From: Pipra filicauda
Lineage: Eukaryota; Chordata; Aves; Passeriformes; Pipridae
NCBI RefSeq assembly: GCF_003945595.2
Contig: NW_024104424.1
Span: forward strand, 573,528-637,527
Direction of reading: 5' to 3'
DNA: 64,000 bases
Part shown: positions 37,768 through 51,050 of the stretch, in pieces
Layout of the letters: each line of letters starts with the position of its first letter
Numbering within the stretch: the first letter of the stretch is position 1
Made by a program: the position numbers and the translations under genes
The notes under the pieces: generated by a model
The model's input: the letters and a program-made list of their open reading frames with translations, nothing else
The model's database searches: none
What the model was told of the DNA's origin: nothing

Positions 37768-38966
37768 CTTGTTCCTGACTTCTGTTATCATGTAATATAT
37801 ACTACTGGAGCAAGAACAAAAAGGCAAAAGGGAAAAAAAGCAAGAGGTTATTCAGAGATTATTTCCCATGAGGAAATCCACAGGAAGGAGAAGATCAAGA
37901 ACTGATTCTCCCGTGTCACATTGACAGAAGGTGCACCAGCACACACAGAGTCCCCAGTCATCAGTCATGAACCAAGATATTTTTCTTAAAATTGTGGGCA
38001 ATAGTTTCCCTAATTTTCATAGTTAAAGCATTAAAATTAGAATGTAGTAAATGCAGAGCAAGTAAATGTATATAATCAGTATATGTAATGGTTGTATTTT
38101 ATCTTTCTTCTGGCTAACACAATGGGGAGAACACACAGTGAGAATATCTTTGTTGAGCATTACTGACAGAAGCTGTAGCAGAGAAAGCCAATAAACTGCA
38201 CATGCAGATAGCAGCTCTCATGAATCAGCCCAGCCTCCTGTTTGCCAGTGTAGGAGAAATACAGTATGGGAGACACAGGAAATCAGTGCAACTGTGACAC
38301 CTTAAATACTCTGAGATTCTAAAGGTCAGAGCAGTCTGGGTTTTCTGCATTCACTTACTTCTGCTACATCTCTCCCTGATGAGGTTTTCTTTAAAAAGGA
38401 GAAAATTGCTTATGACCTCAGTTTTGTAATGCTGCAACTCATGACAGCTCAGTGAATAACGTTTTTCAGAAATAAGTGATGCAATTTTTCTCTTTTTCTT
38501 ATCTCAAGCATGCTCACACTCAAGGAATTTCTGTGAAAGTAGCTAAAGGATTATCTTTTTGTTGAGTATTTGTACAGCACCTGCTACTGCATTTGTACAC
38601 CCCATGCACAGGGGACACGCAGATATTCAAATATTCGTGCTTTATATAATAATGCTTGATATATTAATAACAGAGAAGCAAAACTGAGCTGGCAGTTGGA
38701 TTTAAGCAGTGATTGTCAATAGAGGTCCAACTCTGCTTAATATTTGAGAGAAACTGTGTTTGAGCCAGGTCAGGATCAGGAAGTTGGTCAAAAGTGGAGT
38801 GGAAGTATCTTGATGTTTGTATAAGAGTGGACTTGACAGGCATGAAAAGAGAAATCTTAGCATGGACAAAGGTGCTTAGAAAGGAAAATCGTGCTGTGCT
38901 AGAAAAGAGAGCATAAGAAATGTGATGTTAGCTTTCAGTTCACATATGAGACTGATTTCATAATGT
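37768..38966. other. Unique non-coding DNA
   Basis: Nothing recognised between the inverted repeat and the CR1 copy. Confidence 0.55.
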
Positions 38967-39152
38967 AAAATCATAGAAGCATTGGCTGGAAGGAACCGGG
39001 GAAGGTCCAACCATATGCCCAGTGCAGGGCTCTCACCAACGGGTAGATTAGCTCAACTGTGGCTCTGCCTCGCTGAGCTTCAAGAACCACCTAAGAATGG
39101 AGATTCTAACATCTTTCTGGGCAGAAAAATTAAGAAAGAAGTTTCTCCATAA
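38967..39152 (-). mobile_element. Diverged CR1 LINE 3' end
   Basis: AAAATCATAGAAGCATTGGCTGG, GGAACC, GGTCCAACCATATGCCC, AGATTAGCTCAACTGTGGC, CTTCAAGAACCACC, AATGGAGATTCTAACATCTTTCTGGGC and AGTTTCTCCATA are the reverse complement of a CR1 3' region. The wording belongs to a different subfamily from the copy at 1488-1722 and it is more diverged, suggesting an older insertion. Confidence 0.85.
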
Positions 39153-40520
39153 ATCAAATTGAAGCGAGTGATGGGAAGCTTGTGATTAGCCATTTCTTTG
39201 TGCAGACCGGAAAGGACGTGTACAACTAAAACCGATGATTGGTTTATTCTGTTTAATTTTCGTAGATACGTAGATCCATATCATGTTGCTGAAAAGATGC
39301 ATTGTTTTTGATGCAGGCATGGCTCTTCACTAGGGTCTGAGTGATTCATGCACAGCAGTAAGAGGCACTGTCAATAAGCCCCCGGCAGAATTTGGATGAG
39401 CAGGTGAAATTTTGGTAGAGAGCAATCCTTTATGCATTGAACAGCTATTTTTCAAGAGGAACTATTTGCTATGAGTTTCACAGATATATAGAAGAGAAAT
39501 ATGACCATTCCCTTAACAAATGTGATTTTACTTGTATCTCTCATCTGGACAACACTGACCTGAAGAGGTTGTGTACAGCAGGGAATGCGGTGACCCATAT
39601 TGCAGGCACTGCTGGAGCACTTTCCTCCTTTTCAGTGGTGACAGTTTTCTGGGTGTGTGAACATGTGCTGATAGTACAGCACAAAGATTTTAGCCATTTT
39701 TGCTGCTGGGAAACAGTAAAATGTGGGGGGTTTTTCCCAGTGCAAAATAAATGTAATATATGAGTGCCTGTACAGAAATCTGGGGGTTTCTTGAGGACTT
39801 TAAAAATGTGGTTGTGAGGGATAGAATAAGAACCTGCATACTGCAATGTCACCTAGCAAATACTTTTCAATCCTATGATTTCTTTTTTTTCTTTTGGCCT
39901 GAGTTCTTGTTTCTACTTGCAGTTTCTGAATGCTGTGAAATTTTGTTGCAGAACAAGAGAGTTAATTTAAATGACTGTTAAAGTATTTCTGTGTAGCTCA
40001 CTACAGGTTTTAAGAGCTACATGGATGATAATTACTAATTTCACATTGTTGTCATGAGATGTGTGCAGTAAAAAGATGATCCAAGAGAGTAAAGCAGGGT
40101 ACATTGCTGAATCAAATGATAAAGTTGATAATTCATGTTGTAATACTGGAATAGCACTTTGTCTTGCTTTACATGTGTAAACTTGGGAAAATGCTTATTC
40201 AGGTGTGGATTCTGATGTTAACAGGAACAGAGGCCATTTAGTGGTATTAGAGTGATACACAGAGCAGAAAGAGACCCAGTTGTCACCAGGGAATTCAGAT
40301 GCAGAACTTGGGCCTTCTGTGCCATCACATCTTGCAAACATTACTAAGCAAACCACAGTAATATTTAGTACTATGCACCCTAGCCAGTCTTGCTAAGTTC
40401 TGGATAAAATAATTACCATAAAGCTATCGGTATGTTTTCTCACATTTCTAAGTTTGTCAAGACTGCCAAGACAATTATAGAAGTCCAGGAGAATTACTGA
40501 GATATTAATGCTATTACGAG

Positions 40521-40636
40521 TAACAAACACCACAATAAAAAACAAGAACCCAGCAAAAAAAACCCAAAGAAAAACCAATAACCCCAACAAACAAACAAGC
40601 AAACAAACACAAACAAACAAAAAAACCCTAAAAAAC
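40521..40636. repeat. A/C-rich low-complexity tract, (AAAC)n-like
   Basis: An A/C-dominated stretch with several CAAACAAACAAA units and short C runs (AACCC, ACCCC). It resembles the tract at 18657-18789 in composition and creates spurious minus-strand reading frames rich in Phe, Leu, Val and Cys. Confidence 0.95.
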
Positions 40637-41001
40637 ATGTCCATGGAGGAAAGAAAATATTAATTCTGCTTTCTTTAGCATTTCCATAATGCTTGTGAGT
40701 ATCACAGGACATGTAAAAATATGAACACTCTGCATTCTGTTGCCTTTCAGTACTCAAGCCACCTTCAGCCTAGAGATAGAAACTGAGATAAAGTACAAAG
40801 CTGCTAATTTGAACTATATTTGATTGTTGTTATAGCAGTGTTTTTAAACATTCAAGTCAAAAGTATATTTCGGATTTCCATTACATTTCCAGTATTTCCA
40901 AGTTATTCTTTGGTGCTCCCAAAAAGAAGAGACATTATGCAAATGTGAAGGGATTCCCATATCCTTGACTGCTCCCTGACTGAATTTTTCAAGTCTGAAT
41001 T

Positions 41002-41026
41002 AAAACAAAACAAAACAAAACAAAAC
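41002..41026. repeat. (AAAAC)n microsatellite
   Basis: About five perfect AAAAC units. Confidence 0.95.
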
Positions 41027-44000
41027 TGTGTTACACAGTTAAAGCTGATGTCAATTGTACAGAATTGCTACTCTAAACTGGTTTAAAAAGTGTAGTCTAT
41101 TTGTGGTGTGATATTGCCAAATTGTTCCTTATTTGTATTTGGTAACAGGATTTTATAAAAGTGAATACTCTGTATTTGCTTCAGGTTGGACTAAAAGTCT
41201 CACATGAAAGGAACTGGATCTTATCATGTCTTCTTGGGATAAAGAATGCATGGTTTTGCTTGATCTGGTTGCACTTAATCTCATGAAGATGAAAAAAATC
41301 TGTCAAAGAAAGTCATGTGTAGTTTTGTTTATTTGTCTTTTTCTCAGAAATGCCTGTAGCAGGAGTTTTTGCCCATCTGCGACTCTCTCAGAACTGGGGT
41401 TTCCCTTGTAAGGTGTGCAGAAGTCATGTTTTTTCTTTCTTGATTTTTGTTCTTAAGATTTTACAACGTTCTTTCTGGTTGAATAACTGAATAGCAAGGC
41501 AGAAAGTCAGTAATTTATAGCATGTAATTAAGCTTTTTAGATGCTGAGCATTTGTCACTAGTATAGGAAAGATATTTGCTTTTGCTGACAGTAAATACCA
41601 TGAATACATCTCTTGCATTATTACAGGTAGATTTTTGAGAAACCAACATTTTAAACAACATTTCTTTGCAAAAGAAATGCCAGAAAAGGCTGCAAACCAG
41701 AAGTGATCTTTAACATAAGAACTATAACAAAAATTACTTTTTCATTGCACATCTTCACAGAAATCTGTGTGTTACAAATTAGGACAATCAGTGCAAATAA
41801 AGTCCTGTGCCCCACGCTGAGCTTGGAATCAGCATTCAACATGCAAGCCTCAGGAGAGAAATAGGTGGGACTGGGGGGGATGAAAACTGGTTGGGATGAA
41901 AACTATGAAAAGTAGAAAAATAGATCCCCTAACGACAAAAATCACACCTGGTGTTGAAGCTTAGGCTCTCATTAAGCGATGATTATTGCCTGCTGTGTAT
42001 AAAAATAGCCAACACAAATAGCACAGCTTAGCAGTGCTAATTTAATAGTTGAATGTGCTTATGGGTTCTCAGTGGAGCAGAGAGAATAATCGGGGGGGAG
42101 TGGGATATTTGATGATTTTAGTCCCTCTTTTCTACTTCTAGAATAACCACAAACAGATCATAATTTCCTTGAGTCCATTTCTTCAAATATTTTTTATTAA
42201 CAGTTTTTCCCAGATACAATTTACTGAGTTGATTGATCATGAATATTCTGAATTCAAACCATGGTGTGTACTTGTGCTTAATCAGAGAAGTCACATTTTA
42301 TCATTTTTGTTGACTGACTGGGTAAATACACAACAGCTTTCAGGGAGCTGAACCCAGCCATATGTAAAAGAAAACAAATGTATAAACCCCCACATATTTC
42401 TAAACAAAATCAGTAATATATCAATGTATTCTTCTGTTTAGAAGAAGAAATCTCCAAGCTCTTGTTCCTAATCTGAAATCTCAAAAGAACCATTACTGCA
42501 TTGAACATTTTTGTTGTATCTCTGATTCCGTATGTTATCCTATGGTCATGTTTTTATCTGTAGCTGTTGGGAGAAAATAAACATTAAATAAGAAGTGAAA
42601 ATAATCTTGAAACATAGCTAGTATTGATTGTCTCATCTGATGTTTTTCCAACTCTGGAAGTTGCTGATAATTTATCCTTACAAAAAGCAGGAGTCAAGTT
42701 AACAATTATTTGGAAATAATATATTAAAAGAATGCTTGAAAGAGGAAACTACCAGAGTTTTACAACAGCAAATGTGGAGCATTACTATAGTCATCTGTTT
42801 TGGCACATCAGTATACTTTTAAAGCCCTCCAATGTCTTTATTCAGCTATAGGAATTCAGGGTTTATTTCAAAGGGTCAGGAAGCGGAAACAGAAGCCAGG
42901 AGTCTCCTAACATGTTGGGAAGTGATGGTGCTGCTTTTAGAGGTACTAAATCTGGAAGGTATTGTCTGTGTCTGTGTAGTGCATAACTGTTCCATTTAAA
43001 CTCTTTGACTTGCTAGATGTGGTTCTGTAGTGATTAGAATGAGACTCACATATGCGACTGTAATATTTATATATTAATTTACAAAACTGGAAATGCTAAC
43101 TCTGAAATAAAGCTAAACACCTTTTCCTGGGAGCATTTCTTTACTTCTAGGAATTTTTTCTTCATTTGCCTGCCCTTTCTCCTTTTAAAAAGAAAAAAAT
43201 AAATAAAGTATTGCAAAAGAGCCAGATGTATTTGCTGATTCAATTTGCTGCAGAGGGAACTGTCAGAGCAGTGGGAAGGAACAAGCATGAGAGAATTCTG
43301 CTGGTTTAAAGTTGTTTGTGCAGTTCCTTCTTCCAAATGTATGAAACCACAGCTCTAGCACCTTTTGACATGAGGCACCTTAAGAAAGAGTCCCATCAAA
43401 TGAGTGGCTTTTTTTGTCAGAAGTAGGACAAAAATTGAATTTTTATACCTAGAGGTACTAAGTAGTTTCATCATTTAGTGATCCACTGACAAATACTTGC
43501 ATTCCATGATGCCTAATCCCACGTTGCTTTTATTTGCAGGTTTAAGATTGAACATAATGTTTACTTTGCTGCAGATTGAAATTTAGATTTTCAGTTCCAA
43601 TTATGGCAAGTGTCTTTAAAACACATCTAAACAGGACCTCCATTACTTGGAGATGTAGTACTCCAAATTTCTCTTGCTTATTTGGACAATTGATATGGTT
43701 TTCCAAATAGTGATAACAAGGCATAGACACAGCTGATTTGCTGTAGCAGAAATGAAACGAAGGAATCTTGAGACTGATCTGTATCAAAGGTACTGTTTCA
43801 CATAAATAATAATGCCTTGAATTAAGTAATAGCAGATAGAATTACTGTATGGTCTAAAATACAACTATAAGTAGGAAAGCCTTTGTCTCAGTGAGCTCAG
43901 TGATACGAATGTATCATCTTTTCCCTGTCCTCCAGTCTGTAGTGTCCAGCTGGTCTCCCTCAGCCAAAACTAGTGGGAACTTTAGGAGTGACCTAAAAAA

Positions 44001-46558
44001 TGCTCTCTCCATTCCCATCCACCTTAGGTGGAAATGATTAAACCCTCTTTATTCAGAGGATGCTACAAAGCTTCCTCTCTTTCTTACTCCTAGGAGCAGA
44101 ATGCTTTCTAAGGATGGGTGTCAGATGATATTCTCTATTTCCTGGATTTGGAGAGATTTTTAGTTTGTTTACATAACTAGGACTAGGCAGGTGCCTTTTT
44201 AAGTGCTAGAGAGGCAGATATTTGATACAACTGGTCCTGACCGGATTTACTGCTACCTTTTCTCTCTGTTTTCCCCCCCTCGCTCTCCTCCCTTCCTTTA
44301 CTATACACCCCTCAAATTTCCTCTACTTCACAGGTATCAAAGAACTTCAGCTTTACTCAGTAAAGTCCCAGCTTGTATTTGTCTCAGCTTTGTCTTGGCT
44401 CTTTTGACTCACAGTTGCCCTTGAATCTGTTGTGTTTATTAAAGACTGGAAGAAACCTGCCTGATTTTCCCAGCTGCCTCTGTTGGCCTTATAAAGACTT
44501 TTCTTCTGTCTTCAAAAATGAATTTATCCAGCAGAACTTATCTTATTCATATACTCTTTTTCCTCAGGAAGATTACACCAAGGTTAGAGGCACATCTTTA
44601 AAAGTTAATTGCAAGTATCAAGAGGAAAACAGAGTGATCAAAACTGAACCATAGGTAAGATGTGATATACGACAAATATTAAAGCCACAGGTGGCACACA
44701 GTTCACTCAGGAAAATTTAAACACTGTAGGATGATGTATACACAAATGCCTGATTTCTAGAAGCACAGTGGTGATTTATGAGATAAGTGATTTCCAAAAT
44801 GAGAAATGAGAAGGTTTCCTGGAAAGCTTTCTTTACTTCTCTAAATGAGTGACAAATGGAATAAGCCAGAGAGCTCTGCTGTCACCACAGGTATGGGCTT
44901 ACCTGAACTTTTGCTCTAGTGGACATTTAAAAAAACCCCAAGCCCCATTCTCTTAGAGTGCTTTATGCTACACTAGTTATATTGCTACTGTTTAATTTTC
45001 CTGAACTGAGAGCTCTTTGGTGAAGTTCTAAACCAGTGCTTCATCATATTTTCTAATTATCTATGTAGATAGCTGCTGTTAATTGGGCTAAAAATGAATT
45101 TCAGTGTGTGTGTAGGAATAATATTAATAGAAAGAAAATTAACTGGGTTTTTAAAAAATGTATCAAATTTTTAGATTGGTTGAAGTGAGACTTCTCTTGA
45201 AATTAGGAAAAAAAGTCTGAAATTAGAGATTTGACATGTTTTACTTGATCTGAAATCATCACTTCATCCTGCTTCATAGGCTTTTTATAATTTGACCTTC
45301 AGTGAGAGACCTTCTATTCCTGATAGAAACTAATTGTATGTGTGGTGCACAAATCACAGTGTTTAAATTAAATTAGTACTGCACAGGAGGGGATAATACA
45401 AGGAAAAACATAGTGTCTTAATGGGCTAGAAACCTGAGCGAAGTACTGTTTTCAAACCAATGAAATAGCCATAAAATCATCTTTACTATCTATGATTCAA
45501 GTATACCCCTAAAAGTTGTAATTTATACCTTAAATGCAAAAACTGTAGAGACTGAAAAACTACATTCTGATGCTGGCAGGGCCAGGCAATGTTTTTAGGC
45601 TACTCAGGAACTGTAAAACTTCCTAGAAAAATTAGACAGGGGCACATGTACCTTGTGCTATGACATTTGTAATAATAATAACCGGCTTGCCGTCAATTGT
45701 CTGGTGCAGAAAGATGATGTAAGGCTCTGGGCAATGTGCATTTTTCAGTTCATGACAATAAGCCTTAGAGAGCCCATGACAGTGTGGATTACAGTTGAGT
45801 TAAATTAAGTTTTTTACCCAAATGCTGAGGGCTGATGTGAAAAGTTTTTAATATGTTCTTTGAAGGAAAGTCAGGTTTCATTATATTAGCATTGATCTTT
45901 GAGTTGGACTTCTCTTTTTTAAGAGCACATGTTTTAAATTAATGCAGTTTCCATCTTCCCTTATTTTGCAGCACGCTTCACTTTCCCAGTGTACACAGTG
46001 ATCTGATCTCAGCTTGTTTGCTCTGAAGATAATGTAAGTTTTGCCAATGACTTTGACAAAGAAAAGCACTTTGCCCAGTAATTGCTTGTAATATGCAGAT
46101 ATAACTATCTATAACAATACGTGCTGTATTTCAAAAATAGAAGGAACAAGAAATACAAAGCCATAGCGCTGAAGAACTCTGGGACTTCACTTCTCATTTG
46201 CACTACACTCCCTTTTTATACTGGTTAGCTCTGGCAATGTAAAGCACTCTTGAAATAGTATAATTATGAACTTGGGTCACTTCAAGGTTATTTTACTGTG
46301 GCACAATGTAAAGAAGCCTTTGCATACCTGGGGACTGGTATTTATGTATTGTCTTCAAACATTCTTCTTCTATAAATAGAAATATGATATTGAAGACTTA
46401 GTTAGAGGAAAAGTGCTAGCCCTGTAGCACAGAATGTGATAGTCAGTCTATTCTGTGCTCTTACTTCTGGTTAGGATAGTCACTGCTTTCCAAACTGCCA
46501 ACCTCATCCAGAAAGGTCTGTTGCTATTTCAGTGCTTCCTGCCCTTTGGATGGGTGTG

Positions 46559-46582
46559 ACTCAAACAGTAACTCAGACAGTA
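46559..46582. repeat. 12-bp tandem duplication
   Basis: ACTCAAACAGTA is followed by ACTCAGACAGTA. Confidence 0.9.
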
Positions 46583-47945
46583 ACTAAAAAATGTTGATTC
46601 GAAAGGAAAAAAAAGTCTGAGCTGCAGAGCATTGCATTTCAGTGGTCTTTTGTAAACTGAAAATATTGTTTGGTAAATGCCATAAATGAGTGTGAATGTC
46701 TTCACTGGTTTATATGTGGGAGCGAGAACCCAGACTGACACGCCCTTTGCCCTCTCCTTCCTTTGTTTTGGAAATATTGCTCAGCAGACTGAAAGAGGAT
46801 GAAGCTAGTTCTGCTTCTGAAAACAGATAAATGTGCATTGTGAAGGTAGATTTCTAGAAATGCTGAAATATCAGCTACGATATCGTGCCCTCTGGAATAT
46901 TCAAAGACATTTAGAGAGACTACTGCACAGGAATTATACCTGCTGCCACTCCTGTGATACACGTTTAGTGGGGATTCCCCCATCCCCTTTAAAGCCTTAT
47001 TTCTGAGTCTACTTCTTAAGTGGAAAAAGTCTCAGCTTTTATTTAACCAAACTTCTGTCTTCAGAGAAAGACCTGTAACTGTAAAATCAAACTGAAGGCA
47101 AGAAAAACAAAATCCTTGTCTCGGACTTTTGTTTGGTGTGTTTCAGTTTAAGCCAGTCTCAATATTTGTGTGTGGATTCCCTTTTGTACTCAGGTAACAC
47201 CTATTTGTTTTCTGAGAGTAAGAAACCATACAAAGTAAATCAAAAAGCTTATGGCATTAATTAAGAACTCCACTTTCACTTACAGCCATTTTTGAAAAAA
47301 TAAACAAAGAAAATCAGGATCCTCTTCTACTCCTCTGTGGCAAAATTTTGATGTTGTAAATGTATTTAAGAAAGAGCTTTGAGTAAGCAAAGAGAGCCCT
47401 TAATCTGCAAACTTATTATGAATGAGTAATCACTTGATCCTCTTGGGTTCTTTGAAGGTCCTTCTCACTGAATAAAAAGGGCTGGACCAGTCTTGAAAAA
47501 TGTAGTATCTCTTCCATGCACACTCCCATTTCTTTGGCTCTTGTAGCTGAGTTCAGAGATTTTGATGAAAACTGTAAAATATATATTATTATAATACAAT
47601 ATCTAACAGCAGAAATTCTACTGAAGTACAAACTGTAATGGTTCACACCTCTGGACTCTCATTTCTAATTTATTTCTTGTCAACAGCACAAAATGCATTT
47701 GGCATCTTTGTTTCGAGTTCACACATCTGAAACTGCTGCTGTGGCTCTTTCCAACAGGCGCTGGAGTTCCGCCCCAGTGACATTAAAGGAACTTCATTTG
47801 CTTCTGCTTTTGGCAATGGAACAAGAGAGTTGATAAGAAAAGGTCTTTGCCAATTGTTTAACAGCTTAGTAGTGATACAAGATAGTGTCTGTGAGGTACA
47901 TCTGTGACTCAAAGTGAATGAATGGAGTATATTTGTCTGCACTAA

Positions 47946-48010
47946 AGAAAAAAAAACAAACAACTGGGGGGTTTGTGTTTGTTTTTTTGTTTGTTTTGTT
48001 GGGTTTTTCT
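47946..48010. repeat. A/C tract facing a G/T tract
   Basis: AAAGAAAAAAAAACAAACAAC is followed after a short G-run by GTTTGTGTTTGTTTTTTTG. The two halves are imperfect reverse complements and could pair into a hairpin over about 15 bases. Confidence 0.85.
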
Positions 48011-50997
48011 AAAATATAATTCTTAGAATTCTACAGCATCTTCTGGACAAAAATTCAATTTAATTTCTGTGTTGTAACTGTCAATTTATAATTGAAGTGC
48101 TGCTTATTAGCAGTGACTAGTAACTATACAAAAGAACTTCAACAAACATTAAGATATCTACTTTATCTGTATTTAGTTGTTATTTCTCTAAAAGACAGAA
48201 TTATTTTATAATTTACAGATGCAAAAGCAACCAAATCATTAGTAATCAAATCATTAACATCAAATGTCACCTTTTGGAAAGCCAAAAATACAATACATTA
48301 TTTGTTTCAAACTGAAGGATTTTTTAACTTTCACAATGGTGAAACTGTGGTTAATTCCAACGAGACCTGAACACGTATTTTTGCTCTTAGTTTCTGTTTC
48401 AGAGTATCTGGAGTGAACTGTGGTCAGTGTTCATGTTGAAAGGAAAGTTGGCTACAAGTTGGGATGTGACTGAACCACTGTATTTTCAGACAAAGATGCT
48501 TTTTTTCCATGAAAAGGAGTGGAAATATGTAGTATTTAATTACATGTAAGAAATGCTTTTACTTTTCATCAGATAAGGACTATAAAATCATTTAGAGGGC
48601 TGAAAAATAAGATTGGCACTCTTCCTTAAAAAAAAAAAACCCTACTACAAATAATGGGTTTGATGTAAATTGACAAATCACTTCAGCTGATCTGAGCATG
48701 AATATTGGTGTGGGCAAAGAGCTTAGGCTGCATAGAAATGAAAATGTGCGTATTTTCAATTTCAAATGAGATCTAGAGAGTGTAGATACCCTCCAGACTG
48801 AAGTGCACGCGATGAAATTTGAAACATATTTATGGAAAAATGCAAATATTTTGTGCATGAATTATAATGTGGCTGTAACCCTGTTGTTTATAGCTGAAGA
48901 GTCAGATATATGATATACCCAAAGTGAAAACACTTGTGAGTTAATGGCAAATTTTTCTTCATTCTGCAGAAATATTACATAGCAAAGCAAATCCTTGGGT
49001 TTCCAATCCATGTCTGGAGCCACTGGTTCAAGTCAGGTCCCATTGATCCATTTTACCATGAGCAAAGGCCGTGAAAAATGTCACATCCAATGGCAGAGCC
49101 TAAAGGTTTCCATTATATGGCATCACCCCAAGGGTAATAAATTGCAGCACAAAAATGTATTTCCATTTCTATGTTGGTCGTTGATGAAAATTTTAGGATT
49201 AAAACAACTATACTTGGTGAAATTACTTAAAACTGGAATGGATGCAACAGAGAGTTCAAGCCCTGTTGTTTTATACAGTTAATTTTGAATTAGTTGAAAC
49301 CTAATGGGATAGCACTTTCTGGGAGACTCACAAATAGCAATACACAAACTAAAAGAGGTTTTCTTTCTTTAGTTTAAACAGTGGTCTTGACTAGAAACAT
49401 TGAAAAGAACAGCTCTACACTTTTAAAACTGTATTTTGACTTTTTTTTGTTATGATTTGAGGGTAATCTAGCATCTAGATTGGCTTCACACTTCTTTCTA
49501 CAAGCAATCTGTGACAAGAAAGGAAACTGAAGAGATTGGAGTATTATCTAAGTGATGTGAGGAAAAGCAGTAAGAAATCCTAACAAACCACATTTGCCCA
49601 TGTCAGAGCAGTAGTATTTATAATTGGCACAAGGTTAACCCACTTTCAGACTGTAACTCAGCACATATTTTCTTTCCTCGCTAGATGGAACAGAAAATCC
49701 TCACCAGTATTAATTTAGTTATAGCACATTATGAACTTTTAGGCAGGAAAACACGTCCAAAACTTTGTGAGAGTCCTCAAAAGGGCATTATTCATGACAG
49801 TTCCAAATTTTTTTTCTTTGTAATCCCATTATGTAAAAGTGAGAGATTGCTGGAAACATTTTCCCTTAAAAAGGAAAAAAATGTAGCCACTTTTCCTTGC
49901 AGATGGGAGGTATCAGGGAAGCAGCTTTAACCATGGAAAGGGAATAGTTTTGCTGCAAGGAGTAACATAAATCAGATGCATCTTCAAAATTAATTCCACT
50001 ACAATTTTTTTTTGCCACTAGTTTCAGAATCTAGGGAAAATAACACATAAATAAATGAAAATGTGGTTGCTTTCTACCTTAGGGATATAGAATGGAATAA
50101 TTTAATTTAATTAGATTAATGTGCTGTTTAAGTGGAAAACATTTCCTTGGTGGAGTAAACAAGATAGGAAGGCTAAACTTCTGAAACCTCGTTAAAGTCC
50201 AAGTTAAGATACCTCAAGTAAGTTTCTCCTTGATTCCTTTAGAAAGAAGAAGACAAAAAAACCCACCAAAAGCATTGAATATTAGCCATTCTCCATGACC
50301 ACCGAGACTTTTCCTGATTTTATAGAGCTGTTACCCTGTCACATCTTTGATCTTCAGGTACAGGATCTGTTCAGGTTTAAAATTTACTTTTTTTCACTGT
50401 CACAGTCACATCGGCTGCTGACTGTCCTTCTCTCCAGTAAAGACATCCAAGATGGTGATGAATGTCAATATTTACCATGACTTCAAGTTGTTCAGACAGG
50501 AGAAAATGCTGTCAGAATGTCTGCTATGCCTATATCATAAGATCAGTACTTTTTTATGGAAGCAGATGGGGAAAAATGTGAGTATAACAACAAAGACATG
50601 GCTTGCAGTACGTATGGAATCTTCCTCTTTGCAAAACCTAATTATTTCTTATTCCTGAAGTTAAGGCAGCAGCCAGAATAAGAGTCCCACACTGGCTGTA
50701 ACTGTGTAATTGTAATTTAAAGATTCATGTTCTTTCAGTACTAATGAAAAACAAATGACAAAAGTTTTGTGCTCACATACACACAGAAGATTTTATCTCT
50801 GAAAGAAGAATTAGGGTGATTTTCATGCTCTTACCTACTTTACATTTTTGGTTTGTTTATATGTTTGATTTTCTCTGCTTGAAACCAGCTCAAGAAGAAA
50901 CTTACTGTGTTCTGCCTTCCCTGTTAAATCTGGCACAGGGTATGGAATCAGTGCTGGGAAAGATAATTTCTTGCAGAAATAATGAAGCAATGGGAAC

Positions 50998-51050
50998 ATT
51001 TCTTCCTTCCACCCCCCCCCCCCCCCCCCCTCTTTTTTTTCCCTCTCTTA
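50998..51050. repeat. C19 homopolymer within a pyrimidine tract
   Basis: An uninterrupted run of 19 C at 51012-51030 follows TTCTTCCTTCCA and is followed by TCTTTTTTTTCCCTCTCTT. It generates Pro-rich (plus) and Gly-rich (minus) false frames. Run length may be unreliable in sequencing. Confidence 0.95.

Noticed and set aside
39437..39852. Overlapping 108- and 103-codon frames on opposite strands
   Set aside because: No known motif or splice-site support; mutual overlap suggests a chance stop-poor stretch.
40393..40757. Two overlapping minus-strand frames that look like hydrophobic membrane proteins
   Set aside because: Both translate the complement of the A/C tract at 40521-40636; the hydrophobicity is a by-product of G/T-only DNA.
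42870..42915. Segment like the 3' part of a MIR (AGAAGCCAGGAGTCTCCTAAC)
   Set aside because: Only one short block matches; the MIR core blocks are absent.
49021..49050. GGTTCAAGTC motif like a tRNA B box
   Set aside because: There is no A box at the proper distance upstream and no cloverleaf pairing.
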